Source: Ureibacillus aquaedulcis (lineage in GTDB: Bacteria > Bacillota > Bacilli > Bacillales_A > Planococcaceae). From it: 36,857 nucleotides of DNA. The stretch is from NCBI RefSeq assembly GCF_030418165.1, contig NZ_JAUHTQ010000024.1, forward strand, positions 1 to 36,857, read 5' to 3'. The notes under the pieces are model-generated. The model did no database searches, was not told where the DNA came from, and saw only the letters and a program-made list of their open reading frames with translations. Both the position numbers and the translations under genes were made by a program. Below are positions 16,262-23,969 of this stretch, piece by piece (position 1 is the stretch's first letter; each line of letters begins with the position of its first letter).

Positions 16262-17191
16262 TTGTTAGAAGATGACGGAAATTACATTGTGAAGACATCT
16301 AATCTTACCAAGATTTATAAAGATAGACGAGCTGTAAATGGGGTTAATTTGAAAATAAAAAAAGGAGAGGTATATGGTTTTTTAGGCCCTAATGGTGCGG
16401 GCAAGACCACTACCATTAAAATGTTATTGGGCTTAATAAAACCTTCAAAAGGTGATATAAAGGTTTTAGATATGTCTCTAGAAAATAATCGTTTTGAAAT
16501 TTTAAAAAATGTAGGTTCTTTAGTAGAAGCTCCAGCCTATTATTCGCATTTAACAGCTTTTGAAAATTTGTTAATTAACGCTAATATTTTAGGTTTGCCA
16601 AAAGAGAGAATCACAACTGCTTTAGATATGGTGAAATTATCAAGTTTTGCAGATAAGCCAGTTAAAGAATTTTCATTAGGTATGAAGCAGCGATTAGGTA
16701 TTGCAAGTGCATTACTTGCCCAGCCAGAATTACTTATTTTAGATGAGCCAACGAATGGTTTGGATCCAGCGGGTATTATTGATATGCGTGAATTAATACG
16801 CAATCTAAATAAAAACTACGGTGTTACTATTATTATCTCATCACATTTACTCTCCGAAGTAGAGCATGTAGCAAGTCATTTAGGCATTATTGCTAGAGGT
16901 CAGATTCTATTTGAGGGATCTATCAAAGAATTAAAAAATATCATGGATAAATTTATCGTATTAACAACTAGTGATGCTACAAAAACATTATTTTTAGCAA
17001 ATAGCATTGGTTGCGAAGCAGTTAAAGAAGATAATGAAATCCATATATCAAATATTTTAGATAGTGAATTAGCAAAACTTATTAAGGAGCTAGTGAGGTC
17101 TGAAGTTGATATATATAGAGTGGAAGAAAGATCACAATCTTTAGAAGACATTTTCTTGGGATTAGTCACTGGGGAGGAAACTCTATGTTAA
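16262..17191 (+). CDS. lanF: LanF: immunity ABC transporter ATP-binding protein
   Basis: A 309-residue ATPase of the BcrA/NatA/LanF type. Walker A is GPNGAGKTTT, the signature is FSLGMKQRLGIA and Walker B is LLILDEPTNGLDP, with IIISSHLLSEVEH behind it. The C-terminal about 90 residues match the regulatory tail of drug and bacteriocin exporters. The start is a TTG at 16262 behind AAAGGGAGGAA. It overlaps lanE by seven bases and powers the LanEG permease pair, which expels lantibiotic from the producer's membrane. The Q-loop should carry Glu in immunity-type LanF proteins; the segment VGSLVEAPAYYSHLTAFENL has Glu there, in favour of the immunity role. Confidence 0.93.
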   Translation: MLEDDGNYIVKTSNLTKIYKDRRAVNGVNLKIKKGEVYGFLGPNGAGKTTTIKMLLGLIKPSKGDIKVLDMSLENNRFEILKNVGSLVEAPAYYSHLTAFENLLINANILGLPKERITTALDMVKLSSFADKPVKEFSLGMKQRLGIASALLAQPELLILDEPTNGLDPAGIIDMRELIRNLNKNYGVTIIISSHLLSEVEHVASHLGIIARGQILFEGSIKELKNIMDKFIVLTTSDATKTLFLANSIGCEAVKEDNEIHISNILDSELAKLIKELVRSEVDIYRVEERSQSLEDIFLGLVTGEETLC

Positions 17192-17895
17192 AAGTGGCTT
17201 TAAAGAATGATTTTTTAAAAGTTAAAAAACATATTTGGGTGCTTATAGTTGGTTTCCCGATCATGGTTATTTTAATGCAAGCTGCTAACTATATATTTAG
17301 ATTTGAACACCTTATAGGGTTAAGTGATGATTATTGGAATCTTTTATTGCAGAATGTACAATTTTATTGGCCTTCGGTATTAATATTATTAATTACTCTA
17401 GTGATTTCTTCAACAATAGGTATTGAATTTCAACATAATATGTGGATGAGACAATTTAGTTTGCCTATTAAACGTACGAAACTTTATATGTCAAAAATAT
17501 ATTTGAATTTAATGTTAATTTTCATTACTAGTGCTTTATTGTTTTTATTAATTATAGGCCTAGGTTTATTTTTAAAATTTAATATTGGTGACTTTTCATT
17601 TTTTGAAACAATTGTAATGAGTTATGGAACAATTTTTACGTTACTGCCCCTATTTGTTATTTTAATTGGAACTTCAATTTTGTTGAAAAATCAAGCTTTT
17701 ACGTTAACTATAGGTATTGCAAGTGCTGTGGTCGTCATGTATACCTATGGACTACCTGAATTCTTACCATTTCAATGGCCGCATTTTGATGAAGGCTTTA
17801 GTCAAGGCATGCCGGATATACTTCGAGGATCTGTTTTAGGGGCTTTAGAGTTTATCATTTTGTATATTATTTTATCTTTGAAAAAACCAGCATAA
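17185..17895 (+). CDS. lanE: LanE: immunity ABC-2 permease subunit
   Basis: A 236-residue integral membrane protein with about six hydrophobic segments (VLIVGFPIMVILMQAAN, WPSVLILLITLVISS, LMLIFITSALLFLLIIGLG, FTLLPLFVILIGTS, FTLTIGIASAVVVMY, ALEFIILYIILSL). The phrase GIEFQHNMWMRQFSLPIKRTKLYMSKI after the second helix is the MutE/EpiE/BcrB signature of lantibiotic immunity permeases. It overlaps the end of lanF, which points to coupled translation. It should pair with LanG as a heterodimeric membrane part. The order of subunits (E before G) and the names are by position and sequence type. Confidence 0.88.
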   Translation: MLKVALKNDFLKVKKHIWVLIVGFPIMVILMQAANYIFRFEHLIGLSDDYWNLLLQNVQFYWPSVLILLITLVISSTIGIEFQHNMWMRQFSLPIKRTKLYMSKIYLNLMLIFITSALLFLLIIGLGLFLKFNIGDFSFFETIVMSYGTIFTLLPLFVILIGTSILLKNQAFTLTIGIASAVVVMYTYGLPEFLPFQWPHFDEGFSQGMPDILRGSVLGALEFIILYIILSLKKPA

Positions 17896-17933
17896 TAAAA
17901 TGTCTGAATAGTCAATTATATGGAGGTGTTGAT

Positions 17934-18668
17934 TTGTTTTTAAACTTAGTGAAAATAGAAATTTTAAAACTAAGAAACTCGAATATAGAGTGGCTTTTAT
18001 TAATAAGTGTTGTACTATCTTTAATTATAGGCTTTCTCCCTATTTTCGGTACCAATCCAACTGATTTTAGCAATATTGTACAAATGATAATGGCTTATAG
18101 CTCACTTTTTTTACCATTAATTACTGGTGTATTAGCAACACTATTATGCTATTTTGAACATCAGAACGGTGGTTGGAGAAAGTTAGCCTCACTTCCTATA
18201 AAAAAGTATCAAATTTATCTTAGTAAGTATTTGATTTTATTGGGTCTTATCTTTATATTTCAATTTTGTTTTTTACTCTCTATGTTGGCCGTTAGTATAA
18301 TAAATGGTGTAATTAGGGACGTTCCCATTCAGGCCTATATTTATACCTGTGTAATTGGATGGGTTAGTTGTATTTCATTAGCAGCATTTCAGTTGGCATT
18401 ATCTATGTATTTTAAAAGCTTTGCAACGCCTACAATAATTAATGTTTTTCTAACATTCCCTGCTTTGTTAATTGCTAATACAGAAATTTTAAGTGTAATC
18501 TATCCGTGGTCACATCCTATGATTAGCATGCTTCAAACATTTATACAAACAATAGGTGGGGATTCAGGATTTTTAGAAAATGGTATCCTATTAGTTTTCT
18601 CACTTTTAATTAGTTCGTGCTTATTTTTATTATCTGGTTCGTACTACTCAAAAATTAAAGAATATTAA
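17934..18668 (+). CDS. lanG: LanG: immunity ABC-2 permease subunit
   Basis: A 244-residue membrane protein with about six helices (WLLLISVVLSLIIGFLPIF, LFLPLITGVLATLLCYF, YLILLGLIFIFQFCFLLSMLAV and more C-terminal ones). FEHQNGGWRKLASLPIKKYQIYLSKYLIL is the parallel of the LanE motif and shows common descent. The start is a TTG at 17934 behind GGAGGTG; no better start exists. It is the last intact gene of the cluster and is followed by a strong terminator. No LanI or LanH immunity lipoprotein is visible. Confidence 0.88.
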   Translation: MFLNLVKIEILKLRNSNIEWLLLISVVLSLIIGFLPIFGTNPTDFSNIVQMIMAYSSLFLPLITGVLATLLCYFEHQNGGWRKLASLPIKKYQIYLSKYLILLGLIFIFQFCFLLSMLAVSIINGVIRDVPIQAYIYTCVIGWVSCISLAAFQLALSMYFKSFATPTIINVFLTFPALLIANTEILSVIYPWSHPMISMLQTFIQTIGGDSGFLENGILLVFSLLISSCLFLLSGSYYSKIKEY

Positions 18669-18679
18669 ATAGAAATAGA

Positions 18680-18717
18680 AAGTGTAGTAACTATCGATAG
18701 TTATTATACTTTTTTTA
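18680..18717 (+). terminator. terminator at the end of the lantibiotic operon
   Basis: AAGTGTAGTAACTATC (18680-18695) is followed at once by GATAGTTATTATACTT (18696-18711), a near-palindrome with two G-T wobbles, then seven T. Confidence 0.9.
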
Positions 18718-18794
18718 CTTCGAAGAATTTGAAGACCCCCATTATATCGATTTAATTTATATGTTAATTTGTGATAATTTTTAGGGAGGTAAAA

Positions 18795-20022
18795 ATGTCA
18801 ATTTTTAAATCAATAGATGAAAAATATATCAAAAATACGGAGTGGGTGAAAGACAACTCATACTGTTTAGAATCTATAAATAAATGTGATGATAATAATG
18901 ATTCCAGTTCTTAGAGAATACCCTTAAAAACAAGAAGATAGTATGGCTTGGTGAAAATGGTCATGGTGTTGCTGAGCATAGTCTTTTAAAATCAAAACTA
19001 ATTCATTTCTTGTATCATAAAATGGGTTTCAAAGATGTGGCATTTGAAAGCGGTCTAAGTGAATGCTATAGCTCGAATTATTTAAAAGAAGATCTTACAG
19101 TATACGAATGGATAAATCAACTTTTTCTTTGTGGAAATCGAAAGAAACTCAATCTTTTTTTGAGTTAGTCAAACAAAATTATGATATGAAACTTATTGGT
19201 TTTGATTTTCAACCATCTGTGAAACACAGTTTGTTTATAGAGTTTTTAGATAGAATCAATGTTGACATTCCATCAGAATTTTTACGGAGTATAAAAAAGG
19301 GAGAGGAAGCAGCATCATTTTGGTACGAATGTATTGGTAGCTATAAAGCTAGCGGAAAAAAATTGCCGAAAGAAATAATACGAGAATTTGCTGAAAATCA
19401 AAAAGAATTAGACGAGTTGATTACATATCTACAAAATATGATTAAGGAATTACAAGGAGATTTTGTACAAAGTGAAATGAAAAAAGAATATGCTGTCATT
19501 CAAAAGGACTTAGAAAACAAACGGTCCTTTTTAAAACATCTAGCTACTAGAAGACGTCCATACTCTCAAATTCGTGATCAGATTATTGTGGATAATCTAG
19601 AATGGATTTGTAACGAACTATATCCTAATGAAAAAATAATAATTTGAGCACATAATAACCATATCTATAAAAATATTAGAAGTGGTTATAAACCAATGGG
19701 TTCCTTAATGGGTCCAGACTTGGTAAGTCAATCCTATTATATGGGGTTTTTTATGTATCAAGGGGAAGTTACTTTTGATAAGAAAACGTTTCAAAAACTA
19801 AGCAGGCCACCCAAGAAGAGCCTTGAAGATGATATGAAACATAATCCAACTTCAATATCATTTCTTGACTTTTCTGGAAAATCAAGAAATGAAGTGAATA
19901 AGTGGATTTTTCGCAATACAGTAATCCTAGATTCTGGAATGATGCAAACCTTGATTGTGCCGAATAAGCAACTTGACGGCATATTTTTTATTAAAGAGGT
20001 CTCTCCTCCTAATTACTTATAA
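18795..20022 (+). pseudogene. erythromycin esterase family protein, multiply disrupted
   Basis: A former protein of about 400 residues, now in three frames with one extra stop. It starts at ATG 18795 behind TTAGGGAGGT. It shifts frame before 18912 (TAG) into QFLENTLKNKKIVWLGENGHGVAEH, the conserved LGE-x-HG active-site opening of the EreA/EreB/succinoglycan family. It shifts again near 19110 into the segment with KLIGFDFQPS. It then meets TGA at 19645-19647 where the family has Trp-Ala-His-Asn-x-H (AHNNHI follows the stop). The last part, MGSLMGPDLVSQSYYMGF to the end, is intact. Intact members hydrolyse macrolide lactones or are uncharacterised peptide-cluster enzymes. Its position just behind lanG may mean an earlier accessory role, but this is speculation. 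It is not functional as written. Confidence 0.85.
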
Positions 20023-20079
20023 TGAAATCAATGGGATTGGTTTTGAGGGTTTAAAAGATACCTAACAGGAGGGAAGATG

Positions 20080-20115
20080 ACTGGCCTATTTATCATTGGC
20101 CGGTTTTCCTTTTCT
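20080..20115 (+). terminator. weak terminator behind the esterase pseudogene
   Basis: ACTGGCC (20080-20086) pairs with GGCCGGT (20098-20104), one wobble, then TTTCCTTTTC. Confidence 0.6.
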
Positions 20116-20139
20116 TATGGCCTAAAGACTTACTGAAAT

Positions 20140-20328
20140 TTATTTCAACAGGGAACCTTTATAATATAGCCATTTTAAAGGAATTTTTCTTCTAATAGCT
20201 TCTTGTTTAATTAGTTCAATTTCATGATACATTGACTTAGACAATATTCCCTTCTCTATGTATGTATTAAGGTAATAGTAAAAACCAGCCAATTCTTCTA
20301 TAGATAATTCTTCGTATGAACTTCTCAT
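20140..20328 (-). CDS. small hypothetical helical protein
   Basis: A 62-residue charged protein, mostly helical, with no membrane segment (MRSSYEELSIEELAGFYYYL, then EIELIKQEAIRRKIPLKWLYYKG). A GAAAGGGA stretch lies 11 bases before the ATG. I do not recognise the family; the helix-turn-helix hairpin shape recalls small kinase or sporulation inhibitors only in a general way. It lies downstream of the ABC ATPase gene on the same strand, separated by about 215 bases with no clear terminator, so co-transcription is possible. Confidence 0.5.
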   Translation of the reverse strand: MRSSYEELSIEELAGFYYYLNTYIEKGILSKSMYHEIELIKQEAIRRKIPLKWLYYKGSLLK

Positions 20329-20542
20329 TCCAAAGTAATCCCTTTCTATATACTTTTATCACTTCAATAATAGATGAATTTTTAATGGAATAGATTGTCC
20401 CAATAACAGAGGATTTTTTGAAGTCTAACTTAAATAGAAGTATTCAACTTGAGAGAGCCCGTTTTAGTAATTTTTCCTAAAACAGACTCTTTCGGTAATG
20501 CGAGTATATTTTAAATTAAATGGGAGTCTTTAAAATTAATAA

Positions 20543-21418
20543 CTATGCATTTACTTTTCCACGTTGTGAGTAGTACATAATATCTTCTAAGCTTGGCTTT
20601 TCTAGGATTATATTTTTACCGAACATATCCTTAACAGACTGTACGTTAGACGTTAAAGCTTCAAAACCTGTATTGGCTTTACGAATGGAAATAAACTCTT
20701 TTTCGGTCTCGGAATCCAGTAAATCCAATGCTCCTTTAACAATTGCGTATTCTTCAGAGATAAGATGAAATTCATTATTATAAACAAGTCTGCCGTTTTG
20801 AATAAAAGCAATATAATCGGCGATACGATCTAAATCAGTAGTGATATGTGTAGAGAAGAAGATAGTTTTATCTTCTTCTATCATAAGATCGTGTAATAAT
20901 TCTAATAATTCCCTTCTAAATACAGGATCTAAACCAGAAGTTGGTTCATCCATAATGATTAATTCTGGATTGTGAGATAATGCTAACGCCAGTGAGGCTT
21001 TCATTTTCATGCCTTTTGAAAAAGTCTTAATTTTTTTATTTAAAGGTAAGTTAAATCTTTCGATGTAATTATTAAACAGCTTTTCATCCCATTGTTGATA
21101 AGAGGGAGCAACGATTTTTTTCATTTCTTTTAAGTTTAAACTTTCATAAAAGACATTATCATCATATACAAATCCAATACGTTCCTTTATTTGCTTCTCA
21201 TTTTTAGCATAATCTAGACCGAAGATTGACACTTCTCCACTATCTGGAGCTAATAAATTCATAATCATTTTTATAGTAGTTGATTTACCGGCACCATTTG
21301 CACCAATGAATCCTGTTACAAATCCACTTTTAACCTCTAAAGAAATGTTTCTTATCTCAAAGCCTTTGAATTTTTTACTTACGTTGTGTAGCTCAATTAC
21401 ATTATTCATTTGATTCAA
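20543..21418 (-). CDS. orphan ABC transporter ATP-binding protein (YtrB-like)
   Basis: A 291-residue ATPase. Walker A is GANGAGKSTT, the signature is FSKGMKMKASLALALS and Walker B is LIIMDEPTSGLDP, followed by IFFSTHITTDLDR. The KASLALAL variant after the signature and a C-terminal tail of about 90 residues ending SLEDIMYYSQRGK are typical of ATPases that partner ABC-2 permeases under YtrA-type repressors. The ribosome binding site is CAGGAG before ATG 21418. No permease or regulator lies beside it. The regulator-permease pair at 4394-5451 lacks exactly this subunit, so the three may have formed one operon before the lantibiotic cluster and an inversion separated them, or the proteins still cooperate in trans. 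Confidence 0.85.
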   Translation of the reverse strand: MNQMNNVIELHNVSKKFKGFEIRNISLEVKSGFVTGFIGANGAGKSTTIKMIMNLLAPDSGEVSIFGLDYAKNEKQIKERIGFVYDDNVFYESLNLKEMKKIVAPSYQQWDEKLFNNYIERFNLPLNKKIKTFSKGMKMKASLALALSHNPELIIMDEPTSGLDPVFRRELLELLHDLMIEEDKTIFFSTHITTDLDRIADYIAFIQNGRLVYNNEFHLISEEYAIVKGALDLLDSETEKEFISIRKANTGFEALTSNVQSVKDMFGKNIILEKPSLEDIMYYSQRGKVNA

Positions 21419-21495
21419 CTCCTGCTCATTTGATAAATACCGATATTAAAATGTAATAACAAAAGATTAGATAATGTATGAAACATAAATGTATA

Positions 21496-21521
21496 CCTCA
21501 CATATATACAATATATACAAA
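21496..21521 (-). promoter_or_regulatory. GntR-operator-like sequence upstream of the ABC ATPase gene
   Basis: On the minus strand this reads TTTGTATATATTGTATATAT then GTGAGG, about 80 bases before the start codon. It resembles the 4332-4350 and 5895-5913 sites (GTATAT-rich blocks, and GTGA at the end as in the lanA1 copy), but it is not identical and is AT-rich, so chance is possible. Confidence 0.35.
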
Positions 21522-21652
21522 TTTCCATTTTACTTCAATACAATTTTAAAAATTTTTTGTAAATATATTAAAATTCTTATTTAGAATACTTTTAATGCTA
21601 CTCTTAGTCTTTAATTGATTTTGAGAGGCTAAAACAAAGGAGCCATCTACGA

Positions 21653-21814
21653 TTGAGGGACAGGATATTTCAAACATTAAAATGGAATATACGGATACGT
21701 AGGAGGACCAATACATACAAAACAGGTGCTTCTATTCTTTTTGGTGTGCAACTTTTTGGTACAGGTATAGTATGGGCTGATAATTTTAGTTTTGAAGAGG
21801 TAAGTGAACTATAA
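21653..21814 (+). CDS. small ORF with a signal-like hydrophobic segment
   Basis: 53 codons from TTG 21653, ten bases after AAAGGAG. The peptide has an Arg/Lys-rich start (MRDRIFQTLKWNIRIRRRTN), then YKTGASILFGVQLFGTGIVWA-D, which looks like a signal peptide ending at VWA-D or WAD-N, then NFSFEEVSEL. It could be a small secreted peptide or the start of a decayed surface protein. I do not recognise it. Confidence 0.35.
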   Translation: MRDRIFQTLKWNIRIRRRTNTYKTGASILFGVQLFGTGIVWADNFSFEEVSEL

Positions 21815-22011
21815 TGTAATAGAAACAATAGACACAGTCTTTTCAAACCAACTATTAAAAAGGGTAAAATTCTTATATAACATTTTCTACCTAACAAAAG
21901 TAGAAATTCCAATATTTATAAGGTGGAATTTTTTAGGATTTGTAAGCATTGGGGATTGAGTTGTAATGAAGATCCAACTGCTATATCTGTTATATGCGAT
22001 ATAAATGGAAA

Positions 22012-22188
22012 AGAATACCTGCATTGTTGTACATAACCATCCATCGAATGTCACTACGCCAAGCCCTGAGATATTGAGGTGACATAAAGATTAGTTGAAA
22101 CTGGACATATCATTGGTATTGAAGTAATTGGTCATCTTTTTTAGCTACTAATCAATCACTATCATTAAAAGAAAAAGGCTATCTGTAA
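22012..22188 (+). pseudogene. C-terminal remnant of RadC (JAB1/MPN domain)
   Basis: The JAMM metal motif is readable as IVVHNHPSNVTTPSPE. After a one-base loss come IEVT, then TAA where Lys is expected, and RLVETGHIIGIEVIGH, ending SLKEKGYL before TAA 22186-22188. HNHPSG-x-x-x-PSP-x-D and the LKEKGY(L) end are the RadC signature. RadC-like genes are common on plasmids, phages and integrative elements, so this is a trace of a mobile element. It is not functional. Confidence 0.8.
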
Positions 22189-22201
22189 AGGGGTGAATGT
22201 A

Positions 22202-22330
22202 GTGGCAGTGGAACAACGTCTTTCACAAGTGTTAACAAGAACTAGGTTACTATGTTCGGATTATGGGGTTGTGTTTGAAACAATGTCCTATTCCAAAGAA
22301 GATGTTGATAACTCTATTATTCTATATTGA
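22202..22330 (+). CDS. short ORF behind the radC remnant
   Basis: 42 codons from GTG 22202 behind AAAGGGGTGA (MAVEQRLSQVLTRTRLLCSD, ending VDNSIILY). No domain is recognised. It may be the start of a truncated gene. The following 250 bases up to the terminator hold nothing I can support. Confidence 0.3.
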   Translation: MAVEQRLSQVLTRTRLLCSDYGVVFETMSYSKEDVDNSIILY

Positions 22331-22581
22331 ATATTCATTATGCTTAAACTCAGGGATGTCTAAGTGTATACGCCATGAAGTAGTTTACATAATGTAATTG
22401 ACTAATAGTGATGATTTGTTTTAAGAGTTCAAACTTAATTATAACGATTACTCTTACTGCATATTCGATTTAGCAAATTGAGCGCTAAGACATATTATGA
22501 CTTAATTTCCATTGACGTCAAAAACTGTTGAAATGCTGTTGAGCTCTATATAGAATCATAATGATGACAAAAGATATTAAA

Positions 22582-22620
22582 AAAGCTCTGTAGAGAATTT
22601 GCAGAGCCTTTCTTTTTTTA
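22582..22620 (-). terminator. bidirectional terminator behind the XRE gene
   Basis: GCTCTG (22585-22590) pairs with CAGAGC (22602-22607). T-runs lie on both sides (plus TCTTTTTTTA, minus TTTTTTAATA). It serves the minus-strand gene ending at 22646. Confidence 0.7.
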
Positions 22621-22645
22621 TTTTGTTTATAATAATTATTGATTA

Positions 22646-23479
22646 TTAATTAACTGGTATTCTGTTTAGTGCTAGTCGTAAATGTTTATCATAGTTTTTC
22701 ACATACCACTCTAATTTTGAATCAGAATAGTTTAGTTGATGTGAAAGTATATTCTTAGTATTCATATATTCATATTGTTGTCGATATGACATGGTTGGAT
22801 TAAACCATAAAACATTTAAACCTATCTGCGGCTCACTAATATAAGGGATATTTGTGTCGGTTTTAAATGTAAAAGAACATTCACCTAACCAATTCTCAAA
22901 AAGGCTTAAATGATCTCGATCTTCATACTGCAATTGAAGCTGAACAATACCTCTGTCAGTCTCCAACTGAAAATATAATGGACCACTGGGTAAAGTAATG
23001 TAACCTGTTTGGACATCATGCTCTATTTCTTCATCACCCAAAAACCATGGATTTATTAACCTCGTAATATATTGCTTAATATCTGAAACTTCATATAAAG
23101 TTTGAAGATTATAAAGAGTCTGTTGAACTTGTTCTTTAAATTGCTCTAGGAGTGACTCTTGTATTTCATCATTTAGTTTAGACAATAAACCGTTTAATTC
23201 TCTAATCTTCTCTGAAATTGATTGGAAGTCTTTAACTTGAACTATTTTATTATCTAAAGTCTCAGTTTTAAGATTCTCTAATTCTTTTACTGAAATCTAA
23301 AAGAAATCTGCGTATTTTTCCAACACTTTACTTGAAGCTTTTTTTGTTCCCTTCTCTAGTAATCCTACATAAGCACGCGAGATATACAAAGACTCTGCCA
23401 TCTCGGATATTTTCAACCCTCTTTCCAAACGTAGTTCCTTTAAACGACTCCCAATTACTTGATTATGATTGCTACTCAT
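22646..23479 (-). pseudogene. XRE-family regulator interrupted by an in-frame TAG
   Basis: Two open pieces in the same frame, divided by one amber codon at 23299-23297. The N-terminal 60 codons are a Cro/CI helix-turn-helix (IGSRLKELRLERGLKISEMAE, then ISRAYVGLLEKGTKKASSK, EKYADFF). After the TAG the frame continues without a shift: ISVKELENLKTETLDNK and a coiled coil, then 179 residues starting LSKLNDEIQESLLEQFKEQVQ with an unassigned mixed alpha/beta domain. The whole would be 277 residues. The second part has no good ribosome binding site, so I read this as one gene with a nonsense mutation. A separate short HTH protein cannot be excluded. Confidence 0.7.
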
Positions 23480-23927
23480 TTGTGTCCTTCTGTTAAATGG
23501 ATATAAGAAATATAAATCTATATATCTTATATATTGGACAAATATATTAGCAATTAATCATAAAGTTTATATTTTTAAAGTTTCACTTCTAGCTAATAAC
23601 TATTTAGAATATCAATTGGATTTTATGTAGGTAAGCAAGAACTGAAGTTTAATAACTAATAAAAAAGGTTTGTACAAGTTTCTTATATATTATTTAGTCC
23701 AGCAATTCTCACCCAAATACTTAATATGTAGGGGATATCATAGTGGAGTAACTACTTCAATGCAAAAAGATAATTGTGTTAATTTATATAAGGGTTAATG
23801 TTAAATTAGACCAGTTAATAGAAGTTGATCGTTATTCAACAATCGGGCCAGATTGTGGAGCAAACCTTTTTGTTAGAAGTAGAGTAAAGGAGATAAAGTT
23901 TGATTGTTAGCACCTCAATTAATAGTA
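23480..23927. other. gene-free stretch
   Basis: About 450 bases without a supportable gene. It holds the promoter area of the XRE gene at its left end and a 32-bp copy of the dispersed repeat at 23832-23863; nothing else is recognised. Confidence 0.6.
23832..23863. repeat. dispersed short repeat, copy 2 (internally deleted)
   Basis: TTATTCAACAATCGGGC is joined directly to CCAGATTGTGGAGCAA. These are the two ends of the element seen at 26131-26208, without the inner about 46 bases. Confidence 0.6.
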
Positions 23928-23959
23928 AAACCGTAACTAACTATAGTTAGTTACGGTTT
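23928..23959 (-). terminator. terminator of the MocR gene
   Basis: A perfect 16-bp palindrome, AAACCGTAACTAACTA with TAGTTAGTTACGGTTT. On the minus strand it is followed by TACTATTAATT after TTTT, just behind the stop of the gene that ends at 23970. Confidence 0.8.
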
Positions 23960-23969
23960 AGATAAAATC

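Noticed and set aside
20451..20493. An imperfect inverted repeat (GTTTTAG with CTAAAAC, flanked by AGAG and CTCT blocks).
   Set aside because: It has mismatches in the stem and no T-run on either strand, so I do not call it a terminator.
21923..22036. A 37-codon frame with CKHWGLSC and three more Cys, similar at its start to the alpha lantibiotic core (CKWWDISC).
   Set aside because: There is no leader of the right kind, no GG/GA site, no CTxTxEC motif and no ribosome binding site. Its end overlaps the radC remnant in another frame. The likeness is probably chance.
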